Virus record (IMG/VR): IMGVR_UViG_3300025872_000082
Location: 1 to 49,415 of that record
Source of the DNA: a virus
DNA length: 49,415 bases
Direction: 5' to 3' (one strand)
Shown: positions 24,713 through 33,800 of the stretch, one piece after another
How the letters are laid out: each line of letters begins with the position of its first letter
Numbering within the stretch: the stretch's first letter is position 1
The notes under the pieces: model-generated
Databases searched by the model: none
What the model was told of the DNA's origin: nothing
Seen by the model: only the letters and a program-made list of their open reading frames with translations
Translations under genes and position numbers: made by a program

Positions 24713-25182
24713 GCGACTTTGAGTGGATGGACGAAGCTGAATGCGGCAAACGTAGCAACAAGCACATGTCGTCTTACTTTTTCTCCGCTGTTCCGCGAGA
24801 AAAATATGACGCTAGAAACCTATGCTTTCAATGTGACGTCCGCAAGGAGTGTCTAAAGTACGCTCTTGAAAACAAAGAAATCTGGGGAGTCTGGGGCGGA
24901 AAGGACGAGGCAGAGATTAGAAGAACTCTGTCATTGTCGCACGAAGGTAAGGAAATACGTAGAACAAGATTTCCAAACTGCCCATACTGTGGAGCTCGTC
25001 CAGTAAAACTTTCTGTAGTCGTCGCGCCGTCGCCTGAAGGCGGGCGTTGGACAACAATGAAGCTTGTTAGATGCTCAGAATGCGAGTTTACGTGGAGAAG
25101 TCGCACGAGCGCAAACGCTGTAACCGCATATCATGCTTCTCGTAAGAAATCTGAAAACGAGAAGAAAAAGAAAAAAGACTAG
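24697..25182 (+). CDS. whiB: WhiB-like Fe-S regulator with C-terminal zinc ribbon
   Basis: This 161-residue protein has the WhiB signature of Cys16, Cys43, Cys46 and Cys52 followed by GVWGG (64-68) and a basic helix EIRRTL. WhiB proteins are actinobacterial 4Fe-4S transcription factors, and phage copies can alter host development and superinfection. Unusually, residues 95-129 add a second site CPYC...CSEC of zinc-ribbon type, and the C-terminus is Lys-rich. A standard WhiB is 80-120 residues. It converges on the minus-strand fibre operon with a 4-base overlap and no obvious terminator. Confidence 0.85.
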   Translation: MPKGVGDFEWMDEAECGKRSNKHMSSYFFSAVPREKYDARNLCFQCDVRKECLKYALENKEIWGVWGGKDEAEIRRTLSLSHEGKEIRRTRFPNCPYCGARPVKLSVVVAPSPEGGRWTTMKLVRCSECEFTWRSRTSANAVTAYHASRKKSENEKKKKKD

Positions 25183-25322
25183 TTGTCTTCTTTGCTTTGA
25201 AGCGCCCTGTTCAATGCGTCTACAGTCGCTTCTAGGATCGCGATCTTCTGCGCTTGCTGCGCTATCTGGTTTGTAAGACTTAGGACGATCTTGTCGATGT
25301 CAAGTTCTAGGTTATCTGACAT
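25179..25322 (-). CDS. Small coiled-coil protein
   Basis: This 47-residue protein begins MSDNLELDIDKIVL and has a continuous heptad-like region (LTNQIAQQAQKIAILEATVD) likely to form a coiled coil. Its ATG overlaps the TAA of the glycosyltransferase gene by one base (TAATG), so it is translationally coupled. It is the last gene of the fibre operon. Function unknown; a small fibre trimerisation or assembly factor is only a guess. Confidence 0.6.
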   Translation of the reverse strand: MSDNLELDIDKIVLSLTNQIAQQAQKIAILEATVDALNRALQSKEDN

Positions 25323-26119
25323 TATCTATTCTCCGTCTGTTCATTTAGTTCTTCAAATCTGCTGTCTATCATATCACTGTACTTCGAAGAAATCTTGATC
25401 ACGAGGTCTTGAATTAGCGCGTTTCTCTGCCTTTGTGCAGTTGAAGGTCCGATGTGCTGCTTGTATAGAAGTTTATTGATGTGAAGAAACTTTGTCTCAA
25501 GAAACGTTCTTACAACAAGTTCGTAGTCGTCGGCAACTACGTACGCCGGGTTGTGACCGTTGAGTTTTCTGTACACGTCTGCTCGCCACGCTCGAACATG
25601 ATTAGGCGCAGACACGATGTGCTTCATCGTCGTCGGATTGATCTCTGGTGCTGACATCGCCCAGACGCCATGTTCTTCAGACCAGTAGTCGCTGCCGTAT
25701 CCAAATCCCCAACCTTCTGGGTATCGACCGGAGTTGCCGTCGGGGAGGATTTCGCACCAGTCGGAGTAGACAAACCCTACATCCGGATTCTCATTAAATG
25801 CATCGTTAATCAGTTGAAGCGCATCGGGGGTTAATTCGTCGTCGTGGTCCAATTCGACCAGAATGTCACCCTTAGCAACCATGAAACCATTCCGCTTCAC
25901 CTCGCCGATAGAGCCGGAATGAACATGCGAACGATGCATTTGAATCCTGTACCGTTCATCGGAGCAGAAACCGTAGATTTGCCGCCAGGTTTCGTTATGC
26001 GTGGAGTCATCCCACACAACCCATTCCCAGTCCGTGAATGTTTGTGACTTAAGGGAGCCCCATGTCCGGGCCAGAATGTCCTGCGACGTATTATACGTCG
26101 GTGTGATTATTGAAATCAT
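25322..26119 (-). CDS. Family 2 glycosyltransferase
   Basis: This 265-residue GT-A enzyme has MISIITPTYN, VKRNGFMVAKGDILVELDHDDEL with the DHDD metal-binding motif near 92, and a later VVADDYELVVRTF acceptor-side motif, all typical of GT2. There is no membrane segment, so it probably acts on a soluble protein or a nucleotide-linked acceptor. It follows the oxygenase directly, with ATG adjacent to its TAA. Modification of fibre proteins encoded upstream in the same operon is a reasonable inference; host surface glycan change is the alternative. Confidence 0.85.
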   Translation of the reverse strand: MISIITPTYNTSQDILARTWGSLKSQTFTDWEWVVWDDSTHNETWRQIYGFCSDERYRIQMHRSHVHSGSIGEVKRNGFMVAKGDILVELDHDDELTPDALQLINDAFNENPDVGFVYSDWCEILPDGNSGRYPEGWGFGYGSDYWSEEHGVWAMSAPEINPTTMKHIVSAPNHVRAWRADVYRKLNGHNPAYVVADDYELVVRTFLETKFLHINKLLYKQHIGPSTAQRQRNALIQDLVIKISSKYSDMIDSRFEELNEQTENR

Positions 26120-26764
26120 TTATTCTGCCTTGTGCACATGGAACTCAACTGGATTGCAGACCAGGAATGAACTAAGAATGAGTTTTTCAGATGAAATTGG
26201 AACAAGCGCTTCATGTGGGTACATCCATGATGTTGGAAACAGCACAATTGCTCCCTTTTGTGGCTTGACTTTTAGGTCCTGATAGCGAAAGTACGTTTCT
26301 CCACCTTCATCAACTGTATTGATGTAACACAAAATCGCGGCAACTCTGTTGAACACATTGAATGACCATTGCTCGCCATCGATGTGCTCTTTGTAGTAGC
26401 CCTCATTCTTCTTGTACATTTGCCATAGATACCCAGTATCTTCAATATTTGGCGCAGTTGATAGATATTGAAAATTATCTAGGTAATCAGTAATTGTTGA
26501 TTTGATTTCCTGATAAATTTTTTCGTCAATAATCTGACGTTCTTTAAGAATCTCTCCCTCATTGATGAAATTCTTATTGACATCTTGGTCAAGAGTGTTT
26601 TTCCATTTGACGTTGTCTGGGCCAGATGATTGTCCGGAAATGGTAATTCCTGGAGACGACTTGTGGAGATTATTGAAATAGAAATTCCATATTTCATCAC
26701 ACAGTTCATCGGAGAGTCCATTTTCGTAATATGCAATACCCTGATGTATAAATTTTGCAGTCAT
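26120..26764 (-). CDS. 2-oxoglutarate/Fe(II) oxygenase, prolyl 4-hydroxylase-like
   Basis: This 214-residue double-stranded beta-helix oxygenase has a HxD...H...K iron and 2OG site. His-Ile-Asp occurs in YYKEHIDGEQW, the distal His is in YPHEALVP, and the 2OG-binding Lys is in SSEKLIL. The LCYINTVDEGGETYF stretch is typical of P4H-type enzymes. It would hydroxylate Pro or another residue. It lies in the same operon as a collagen-like fibre. There is no export signal. The AT-richer base use of this stretch differs from the replication genes. Confidence 0.85.
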   Translation of the reverse strand: MTAKFIHQGIAYYENGLSDELCDEIWNFYFNNLHKSSPGITISGQSSGPDNVKWKNTLDQDVNKNFINEGEILKERQIIDEKIYQEIKSTITDYLDNFQYLSTAPNIEDTGYLWQMYKKNEGYYKEHIDGEQWSFNVFNRVAAILCYINTVDEGGETYFRYQDLKVKPQKGAIVLFPTSWMYPHEALVPISSEKLILSSFLVCNPVEFHVHKAE

Positions 26765-26765
26765 T

Positions 26766-27671
26766 TCAAATAAACATGTTCCTGTAGAGGTGGCCGATGT
26801 TGTCGTAAAACATTTTTGATTTTATCCACATCTTTGTCAATGGTTGCATTTCTGAAAGTTTTTCAACTGGGGGCTGTCTTCGGGCATCTGCCTCACCGCG
26901 CAAATATCTATAAACATGCATGTCGCTTTGATTTTCCTCAATCTCGTTCTTCACTTCTTCGGGCATGCGAATCTTATACAAAAAATCACGCGCCGCAAGT
27001 GCTACTGGCTCAGTAGAGCACCACGGCTCATTCGTCATTTCTGCCCACTCAATAATTAGTTTGAGATTTGGCAAGAGGCTTCGTGATGCTGTGGGTAAAT
27101 CGCTTTCATTAGTTTCAAAGACTTCATTAGAGTCATTCTGGCCCTCAAAATACTTCACATAAATCAAGTGTCCTACTCCATCAACAGAAAGCAAAGAGAA
27201 ATAAACCTCTAGATTACTCAGGGCAAAAGGCCGCAAACTATTTACGGCAGAACCGAGTGCGACTTGGCCATTTCGTATAAATACCGCTGGGCCATTTCTT
27301 GCAGCATCACATCTTTCTTCGCTGTATCTGCGTGCTGGTTGAGAGTCCATGAACTTAAAAAATCCGACTGATGAATTTGCCGGTCTAGTAATTAGTTCTG
27401 CAATGTACTCATGCCTAATATTGTTAATCACATAAGTATCATCGTCGTAAAACAAAGTAAACGTATAGGTATTTATCCCCTCGTTCATTGCGAGGAATAT
27501 GTTTCCTCTCTCATCACTAAACAGGCTGTACAGGTAGGGCGAAACCATTTTGCCGGTCGCATCAATCCTCAAGGAGTGAGTGTCGCTTGGGATTTTGGTG
27601 AATGCAGACGTGCGAGTTGAATTTAGGTCATGCCTCACTGGATATATGTGATTACATTGCGTTATGTCCAT
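26766..27671 (-). CDS. Tail-associated protein, paralog family member 2
   Basis: This 301-residue protein shares the C-terminal signature of the family at 7205-8365: LKLIIEWAEMTNEPWCSTEP, then VYRYLRGEADARRQPPVEKL. The N-terminal 200 residues are beta-rich and not recognised. It is 12 bases from the next paralog and one base from the oxygenase gene. A structural or chaperone role at the fibres is inferred from location. Confidence 0.6.
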   Translation of the reverse strand: MDITQCNHIYPVRHDLNSTRTSAFTKIPSDTHSLRIDATGKMVSPYLYSLFSDERGNIFLAMNEGINTYTFTLFYDDDTYVINNIRHEYIAELITRPANSSVGFFKFMDSQPARRYSEERCDAARNGPAVFIRNGQVALGSAVNSLRPFALSNLEVYFSLLSVDGVGHLIYVKYFEGQNDSNEVFETNESDLPTASRSLLPNLKLIIEWAEMTNEPWCSTEPVALAARDFLYKIRMPEEVKNEIEENQSDMHVYRYLRGEADARRQPPVEKLSEMQPLTKMWIKSKMFYDNIGHLYRNMFI

Positions 27672-27683
27672 GATTTATGTCAA

Positions 27684-28400
27684 TCACTTTGGGCCGTATG
27701 GCCAGATAGTTGGACGATGCAAAATCAACTCTTCAACCCATTCATTAAATTCGTTAGTCATGTCGGGGATACCCTCAATAGGTGCTCTCAATCTTGCGTC
27801 AGTATGTCCACGTAGATATTTGGCAACCTTTTGGTCTGGGACAGACGACCAGAGCCAATCCAAAATATTTTCTGGAATGTTTAGTTCATTAATAAACTCA
27901 GATGCTGCGATAGCAACTGGTTCATTGTTTCCCATATTCTCATGAACCCATGCCCACTCTAGGATGCCGCGAAATACTTCCTGGAATGTTCTACCATTAC
28001 ATTCTGAATTCTGCATACTATAGTCTTCATTTTCAGGATTAAAGTATTCAAGATAAACAATGAATCCCTTTTCAGTCTGGACCGGTACTCGGAAAATTTT
28101 GCAATGCGTCAAACATGTGTAATGGTCATTGGTAGTTCCGTAAGGTTTTGACGTAGAGCCACAGGAGCACACCCCTGTTTCATAATTCCATTCGTGAAAT
28201 GCGCTTGGAAGGTATACATTTCTGGGAGCACTGTTATCGCAGCGATTGAATGTGGCATTAGTTTCATCATCTACATCGGCTTCAAATCTAAAATTCTTGA
28301 CTGCTTTGCAGAAATTGAATAAGCCGACAGAATCAGTAAGACCAATTTCGCGGAAATAGTAACCGATTCCGCCTTCGTGTGTTGGGTGATTCTCAAGCAT
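27684..28400 (-). CDS. Tail-associated protein, paralog family member 3
   Basis: This 238-residue member of the same family is closer to the plus-strand copy at the C-terminus: GILEWAWVHENMGNNEPVAI and VAKYLRGHTDARLRAPIEG. A Cys cluster (GVCSCGS, then TCLTHC) in the middle is absent from the other two and may hold a metal. It has GGGAG ahead of its ATG and lies 9 bases after the last collar protein gene. Confidence 0.6.
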   Translation of the reverse strand: MLENHPTHEGGIGYYFREIGLTDSVGLFNFCKAVKNFRFEADVDDETNATFNRCDNSAPRNVYLPSAFHEWNYETGVCSCGSTSKPYGTTNDHYTCLTHCKIFRVPVQTEKGFIVYLEYFNPENEDYSMQNSECNGRTFQEVFRGILEWAWVHENMGNNEPVAIAASEFINELNIPENILDWLWSSVPDQKVAKYLRGHTDARLRAPIEGIPDMTNEFNEWVEELILHRPTIWPYGPK

Positions 28401-28409
28401 TTTATCTCC

Positions 28410-29255
28410 CTAGAATTTTATGATAAAGCATATCGGCACAACATTGAGTGTGTGATTATGGGCCGTTGTATTGGCTGAATCAGAAGTCGCGCTGTTTGAC
28501 CATGTATGAGAATGACTTAATGTTGTTGATGTTGGAATTGTGTGTCCATGGTTGGCATTTGACGTCTGGGTTCCAGTTGTATGGCTATGAACTTGGGCAT
28601 TATCAACAGAAAAGTATCCATGTTGTGTTGCATCATGTCCGGTAAATCCAGTTTGATAGTTTGCTGCAGTATTACCGGCAGGTATCGTGTGCCTGTGAGT
28701 ATTGCTTGGTCCCCCCGTATTATGGGAGTGATTCCAGTTTGAGGTAACTAGTGAGTGGTTATGCGAACCACCATCACTCAAGGTGTGGCTATGGGAAGCA
28801 CCGTCGGCATTTGTTGTCGCATTTGCGGTCAATGTATGGGTATGCGCAAGTGATGTTGCGGCGTATGATGCTGTCGTTGCTCCGGCATTTGCCCCAGATG
28901 TAATTCCAATTGGGACATACGCCGTCATATCTGGCACTCTGAAGTGACTGCTCCCAGCACCACCGCTTCCATTAGTATAAGCACCATATCGTGTTGTTAT
29001 TACCTGTGATAAAGCGTAGTACTGAGAACCTGCGGAGCCAATTTCGTACTGACCACCATCACAAAGCAGCCATCCTGAGGGGATTGCTGAAGAAAGCCCA
29101 GCCCACATCTCAATTGTCCCAATTGGAACAACGCTATCAACAACAAATGATGTTCCATCAAATACGAACACCTCGCTATCAAGCGGAGATGAAGCATCTA
29201 GAACGATGTTATCTATCGTAATTGTTGAGGGAATTCTAAAAGTAGACTCAGCCAT
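28410..29255 (-). CDS. Tail collar fibre tip protein 3 (HxH-rich)
   Basis: This protein has about 281 residues from ATG 29255, which overlaps the upstream TGA. The N-terminal half is a phage tail-collar domain (PIGTIEMWAGLSSAIPSGW, LLCDGG, FRVPDMTAYVPIG). The C-terminal half carries about nine His-x-His motifs in Ser/Thr-rich repeats (AHTHTL, SHSHTL, GHTIP, SHSHTW), ending in CFIIKF. In T4 gp37 such HxH motifs coordinate iron along the needle tip. It is probably a receptor-binding trimer. Confidence 0.8.
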   Translation of the reverse strand: MAESTFRIPSTITIDNIVLDASSPLDSEVFVFDGTSFVVDSVVPIGTIEMWAGLSSAIPSGWLLCDGGQYEIGSAGSQYYALSQVITTRYGAYTNGSGGAGSSHFRVPDMTAYVPIGITSGANAGATTASYAATSLAHTHTLTANATTNADGASHSHTLSDGGSHNHSLVTSNWNHSHNTGGPSNTHRHTIPAGNTAANYQTGFTGHDATQHGYFSVDNAQVHSHTTGTQTSNANHGHTIPTSTTLSHSHTWSNSATSDSANTTAHNHTLNVVPICFIIKF

Positions 29256-30082
29256 CACTGAAACCTTATATAGAAATATACGCCAGTAACTGACGTTACG
29301 GTATGTGAATGATTGAATGTAGTATTGGAAAGCGTAGTGCTGTAATTGTGAGACGAATGCGTTCCTCCATCACTACTTGACCCATGTGTATGTCCGGATG
29401 CTGCGTTTACGTTATGATTATGGCTCGCTGTAGCGTTGTTGATATTATGCGTATGGTTTGCGCTAATTCCGCCGGTATTGCCACTCCCAGATACATTTGT
29501 TAAAGCGATATTGTGAGCATGCTGCGTAGATGTTGATGACCCAACATGACTATGCCCTCCGGAGTTAGCAGATGAATTTCCAAAATTATGAGTATGTGCT
29601 ACGGACTCATTTCCACTTATTGTATGAGAATGGTTATGTGCTTTGTTTGCACCAGCATCAACTGTTCTAGTTATTGTCGTATTATGCGTGTGGCTGCCGT
29701 CAAATGTTGTCCCACCAATATTTATTGTTGTTGGTAGGCTTGTGTTCGCAACGCTTCCATATGGGAAGCCATAGTCTATTAAATTTGGTAGATTAAATGT
29801 TGTTGAGTTATCGCCAACTCCATATTTCGTACCAATGACAGAAAATAATGCTGAATAAGTTGTGCGAGAAATTGCCTGACCATTGCAGATGAGGCAATTA
29901 CTGGGGGCAGTTCCAGTCACATACATCCGCACAACCCCAATTGGTATTGCCTGAACAGTTGCAACGAACTTACCAGAACTCAAACTATAAACAAGGTTTC
30001 GTTTATCCGTAACGCCAGATGTATCAATAAGGACGCTCTGTGTCGTAAGTGTTGTTGGAGTTGAAAACGTTGAAGAAGACAT
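29255..30082 (-). CDS. Tail collar fibre tip protein 2 (HxH-rich)
   Basis: This 275-residue protein has a collar domain (PIGVVRMYVTGTAPSN, LICNGQ, FNLPNLIDYGFPYG) followed by about nine HxH motifs (HTHN, HSHV, HAHN, HNHN, HTHG) and a C-terminal YFYIRFQ. It is paralogous to both neighbours with only moderate identity. Compared with those, the cysteine motif is LICNGQ rather than LLCDG. Confidence 0.8.
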   Translation of the reverse strand: MSSSTFSTPTTLTTQSVLIDTSGVTDKRNLVYSLSSGKFVATVQAIPIGVVRMYVTGTAPSNCLICNGQAISRTTYSALFSVIGTKYGVGDNSTTFNLPNLIDYGFPYGSVANTSLPTTINIGGTTFDGSHTHNTTITRTVDAGANKAHNHSHTISGNESVAHTHNFGNSSANSGGHSHVGSSTSTQHAHNIALTNVSGSGNTGGISANHTHNINNATASHNHNVNAASGHTHGSSSDGGTHSSHNYSTTLSNTTFNHSHTVTSVTGVYFYIRFQ

Positions 30083-30084
30083 GA

Positions 30085-30894
30085 TTATGACCTGATGATA
30101 AACATTACTTGCATTACGTCAAATGTCCCATGGCTATGGTTACCAATACTTGTATTTTGTGATGATGCTGAAATTGACGTAATTGCATGAGTATGAGAGA
30201 GGCTCGTGCTTCCCGTCGCAGTGTGGGTGTGGTTGGCGCTATTTCCAGCATCATTGTGCGAATGGGCGGCATCATTGGCGGTAATTCCATGCTCGTGTGT
30301 ACTATCTGAAAAACCAGTGTTTGTTGTTGAGCCAGATAGTTTTGTTTGATAGGTGTGTGTATGCGCTCCTCCGGCAGCAACAGAACCGCCGTGTGTATGC
30401 GTGCCCTTATCGTCGCTTGTTACAGAATGTGAGTGTGCTCCATCTGTATCGGAGTTATGGGAATGTGCTAATGAAACGGAAGTACCGTCTGTTCCATATG
30501 TAGCAGTATGTGAATGATTGTGTGTAACCGTTGAACTTTCAGAGTTTTGCAATGAGTTAGCAGTATTTGATGTCATTCCTATCGGAATACGTGACACCAA
30601 ATTCGGAACTCGCACATTGCCTGCTGTTTCTCCGCCAGTATTAAAACGAGTACCTAATAATGTTCCAAGAGCCGATGATGATAATACTTGTTGGCCATCG
30701 CACAATAACCAGCCAGATGGCACGGAACTTCCGGCATACATGACGACTGTACCAACAGGATTTTCTGTCGTCGGGGTAAACGACGTCGAAGAAGAGGCGT
30801 ATGTCAATACCTGACCGGATGTTGCTCCAGCAAGATTAAATGTCACGCCATCCAGATTTAGGTCATCTGATATTTTGAATGAACTAACAGCCAT
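30085..30894 (-). CDS. Tail collar fibre tip protein 1 (HxH-rich)
   Basis: This 269-residue protein has a collar domain (PVGTVVMYAGSSVPSGW, LLCDGQ, VRVPNLVSRIPIG), about ten HxH motifs (NHSHTA, AHSHNS, THTHGG, AHTHTY, NHTHTA) and a C-terminal MFIIRS. It is 2 bases after the collagen-like fibre gene, so it may form the tip of that fibre. Three successive versions may broaden or switch receptor choice. Confidence 0.8.
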   Translation of the reverse strand: MAVSSFKISDDLNLDGVTFNLAGATSGQVLTYASSSTSFTPTTENPVGTVVMYAGSSVPSGWLLCDGQQVLSSSALGTLLGTRFNTGGETAGNVRVPNLVSRIPIGMTSNTANSLQNSESSTVTHNHSHTATYGTDGTSVSLAHSHNSDTDGAHSHSVTSDDKGTHTHGGSVAAGGAHTHTYQTKLSGSTTNTGFSDSTHEHGITANDAAHSHNDAGNSANHTHTATGSTSLSHTHAITSISASSQNTSIGNHSHGTFDVMQVMFIIRS

Positions 30895-30896
30895 GA

Positions 30897-33800
30897 TTAC
30901 ACCATTACGAACTTCTCAAGTTTGGCTGTTACATTAGTAGTTGCTGCATCGCTTGCGGCAACAAGCAATCTAAAGTTTGGTGCTGAGTAATCTGCTGTTA
31001 CGGAGACACCACTTATTGCACCACCCGTTTCAATGACGGCATATTCGACATAGTCAACGTCTGTGCCAGCGCTATTTGGATTAACAAGAATCTTAGAGAG
31101 CCTTCTCTTACTTCCTTGCGTAAGCCTCAACGTATACTCAATAGCGAGAGTTCCGCTAGCGGTTACGGAGTCAACGACGGTCGCGGTACTGTTTGTTGTG
31201 ACTGTATTGTCACCGTTTTCTCCAGTTACTTGGAAGGAGTCGCCCATTACGGCAGCAGGTATTGTTCCAGAAAGGTTTCCTGCCGTCAGGTTCGTGAGGT
31301 TTGCTCCCGAGACTGCACCGAATGAGCCAGACCAGGTTCCTGAAGTGATTGTTCCAACCGAGGTAAGACTCGACCCCGTGACTCCAGAACCAAGAGTTGT
31401 AGAACTAAGTACCGACGTTCCATTGATGTAATACGCTTTCCCTGATGCAAGGTTGAGATGCTCAGAGGAAGTCCAGGCATCTGTTGCGTCAACCCAGTTA
31501 AATGTCTTATCTGACGCACCCTTGAGAGTTATACCTCCGCCATCTGCTGCTGTGTCAAGCGTATTGTCCGCGCCAAGAACGATGTTCTTGTCGTCAATGC
31601 TCAATGTTGTCGAGTTGATCGTTGTGGTCGTGCCGTTGACCGTCAAGTTTCCGGCAATCGTCACCGTGCCAGACGAGTTTCCAATATTTAGTGTTGTCGC
31701 CGCTCCGGCAAAGTTTATAGTTGTTGCCGTCGTATTGATTAAGTCAAAAGAGGCAGAGGAGGTGGTAATACTGGTGCTAATTGAGGGCGATAATGCAAAT
31801 ACAAGGTTTCCAAGCCCTGTGGTCCCAGATATTAGTGTGCGTAATTCGGTTGGTGTCGTGCCAGATGCAAACTGAGCAAGGGTTCCAGTCGTTAGTGCAA
31901 CGTTGGTAATCGCTCCACTATTTCCATTTACCGTAGTAACGCCAGTTGTTGATGTCAGATATGTCGCTGTGTCTACGCTCCAAGTCCCGGCGCCGTTAGT
32001 CTTAAGGAAACCTGAAGTTCCAGTTAAGGCGGCGATCGCAGAAAGATCTGCGTCGTACGCTTGAACGTTTGTTCCGATAACAAGACCTAGTGTGGTCTGC
32101 GCGGCGCTTGCGTCGGCGTCGTCAACCAAAGAACGACCAAACGAGGTAAATGTTGCCAATGACGCCGTTCCCGAGCCCGTAAAGTACGGCAACCTATCTG
32201 CGGCACTGGTCAGCCCGGCGATGGCAGCAAGTTCTGCGTCATACGCCTGAACGTTAGTTCCGATAGCAAGACCGAGGTTGCTTCGTGCAGTGGCGACGTC
32301 CGTCGCTCCGGTTCCGCCGTTAGCTACCGCGATAGTTGTTCCGTTCCACGTTCCGATCGCGATCGTCCCGACGGAAGTCAAGCTCGAGTTAACAACGGTT
32401 GAGTTAAGCGACGTACCGGTAAGCGTTCCGGCTGCTGCAGTTACTGTTTGCGCGCTGGCGCTTGTTAAAGATACAGATGTTCCATTAAGTGAAATGCTCG
32501 TATTTGACAAAGATATTGTCGCGTTTGAGCCTTCACCTGGAGTGTGCGAAACTGAAATTCCAGTACTGGCGGTAACGTCAGAAACGTAGTTTCCAGTGGT
32601 GTCTGTTCCTAAATTGATGGGGTCGTTAACCCAGGAGCCAGCGTTGTACTTAAGAAAGTCACCAGTTACTGGACTTGTCAACGCGACATCAGATAGATCG
32701 TCGATCGAGCCCGTAGGTCCGGCAGGGCCTTGCACTCCTGTCGCGCCTTGTGGTCCCTGTGCGCCTTGAGCACCTGTTGCACCCTGCGGACCTGTTGAAC
32801 CTTGCGGTCCAGTGGATCCTTGTGCGCCTTGTGGGCCCGTGTCGCCTTGAGGACCAGCGGGTCCTTGTGCCCCGGTTGCGCCCTGCGCGCCATTTGCGCC
32901 TTGCGGTCCAGTAGCTCCTTGCGGTCCGGTGTCACCTTGCGGTCCAGTGGATCCCTGTGCGCCTTGCGCACCCTGCACACCTGTTGCGCCCTGCGGCCCT
33001 TGTGGCCCTGTATCTCCCTGCGGACCCTGCGGACCGGTGGCTCCTTGTGGGCCCGTAGCACCCTGCGGCCCTTGCGGGCCAGTGTCGCCCTGCGGGCCGT
33101 CAAGACCTTGAGCGCCAGCAGCACCCTGTGCACCTTGAGCACCTTGCACTCCCGCTGCGCCTTGCGGTCCGGTGTCACCCTGCGGACCTTGTGCACCTGT
33201 TGCTCCTTGTGCACCGGTGGCGCCTTGAGCACCTTGCGGACCGACATCACCTTGCGGGCCTTGTGAACCGGTTGCGCCTTGTGCACCTGTTGCTCCTTGT
33301 GCACCGGTGGCGCCTTGAGCACCCGCGTCGCCTTGTGGTCCTTGTGCTCCGGTCGCGCCTTGCGCGCCCGTTGCTCCTTGCGCGCCTTGCGCTCCGTTTG
33401 CACCTTGCGGCCCTTGTGCTCCTGTCGCGCCTTGTGCCCCTTGCGCGCCGACGTCGCCAGTGCGAGCAAAGGTAATAACGATACTTTCACCGTTACTGAA
33501 CGAAGACGCCGAGCCAGAGACATATGAACATTCGACGTCAAAGAAGCCCGTCTCCTCGGTGACCGCTGAAATTGTAAACACCGCAAAGTCAGAAGAGTCG
33601 CTCTTATTGGAGATGCGGAAGTGACCTTTCATCGTACTCGTTGAGTCGTCGATTGTTCTCAGGTACGATTGAATGTCTGTTGAATTGGCGTCAACGTCAT
33701 CAATTTTTAGTTCTGAAGCAAGAGTGATGTCTGAGTTGCTGAACTTAAGTTTTCCTGCGCCGGGGTCAGTGTGCGCCGTGTCGGTATCAAAGACGTATTC

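Noticed and set aside
25170-25190. Bidirectional terminator between the WhiB-like gene and the fibre operon
   Set aside because: The two genes overlap by 4 bases and no inverted repeat is present.
26120-26764. TET/JBP-type base oxygenase completing a 5mC to 5hmC route
   Set aside because: The protein has P4H-type features (HxD, PHEALVP, K) and sits in the fibre operon; nothing ties it to DNA bases, so I did not make it part of the DNA modification model.
32678-33586. Long plus- and minus-strand open frames opposite or out of frame with the collagen repeat
   Set aside because: Shadows of the nine-base repeat; compositions are single-residue-rich and have no start signals.
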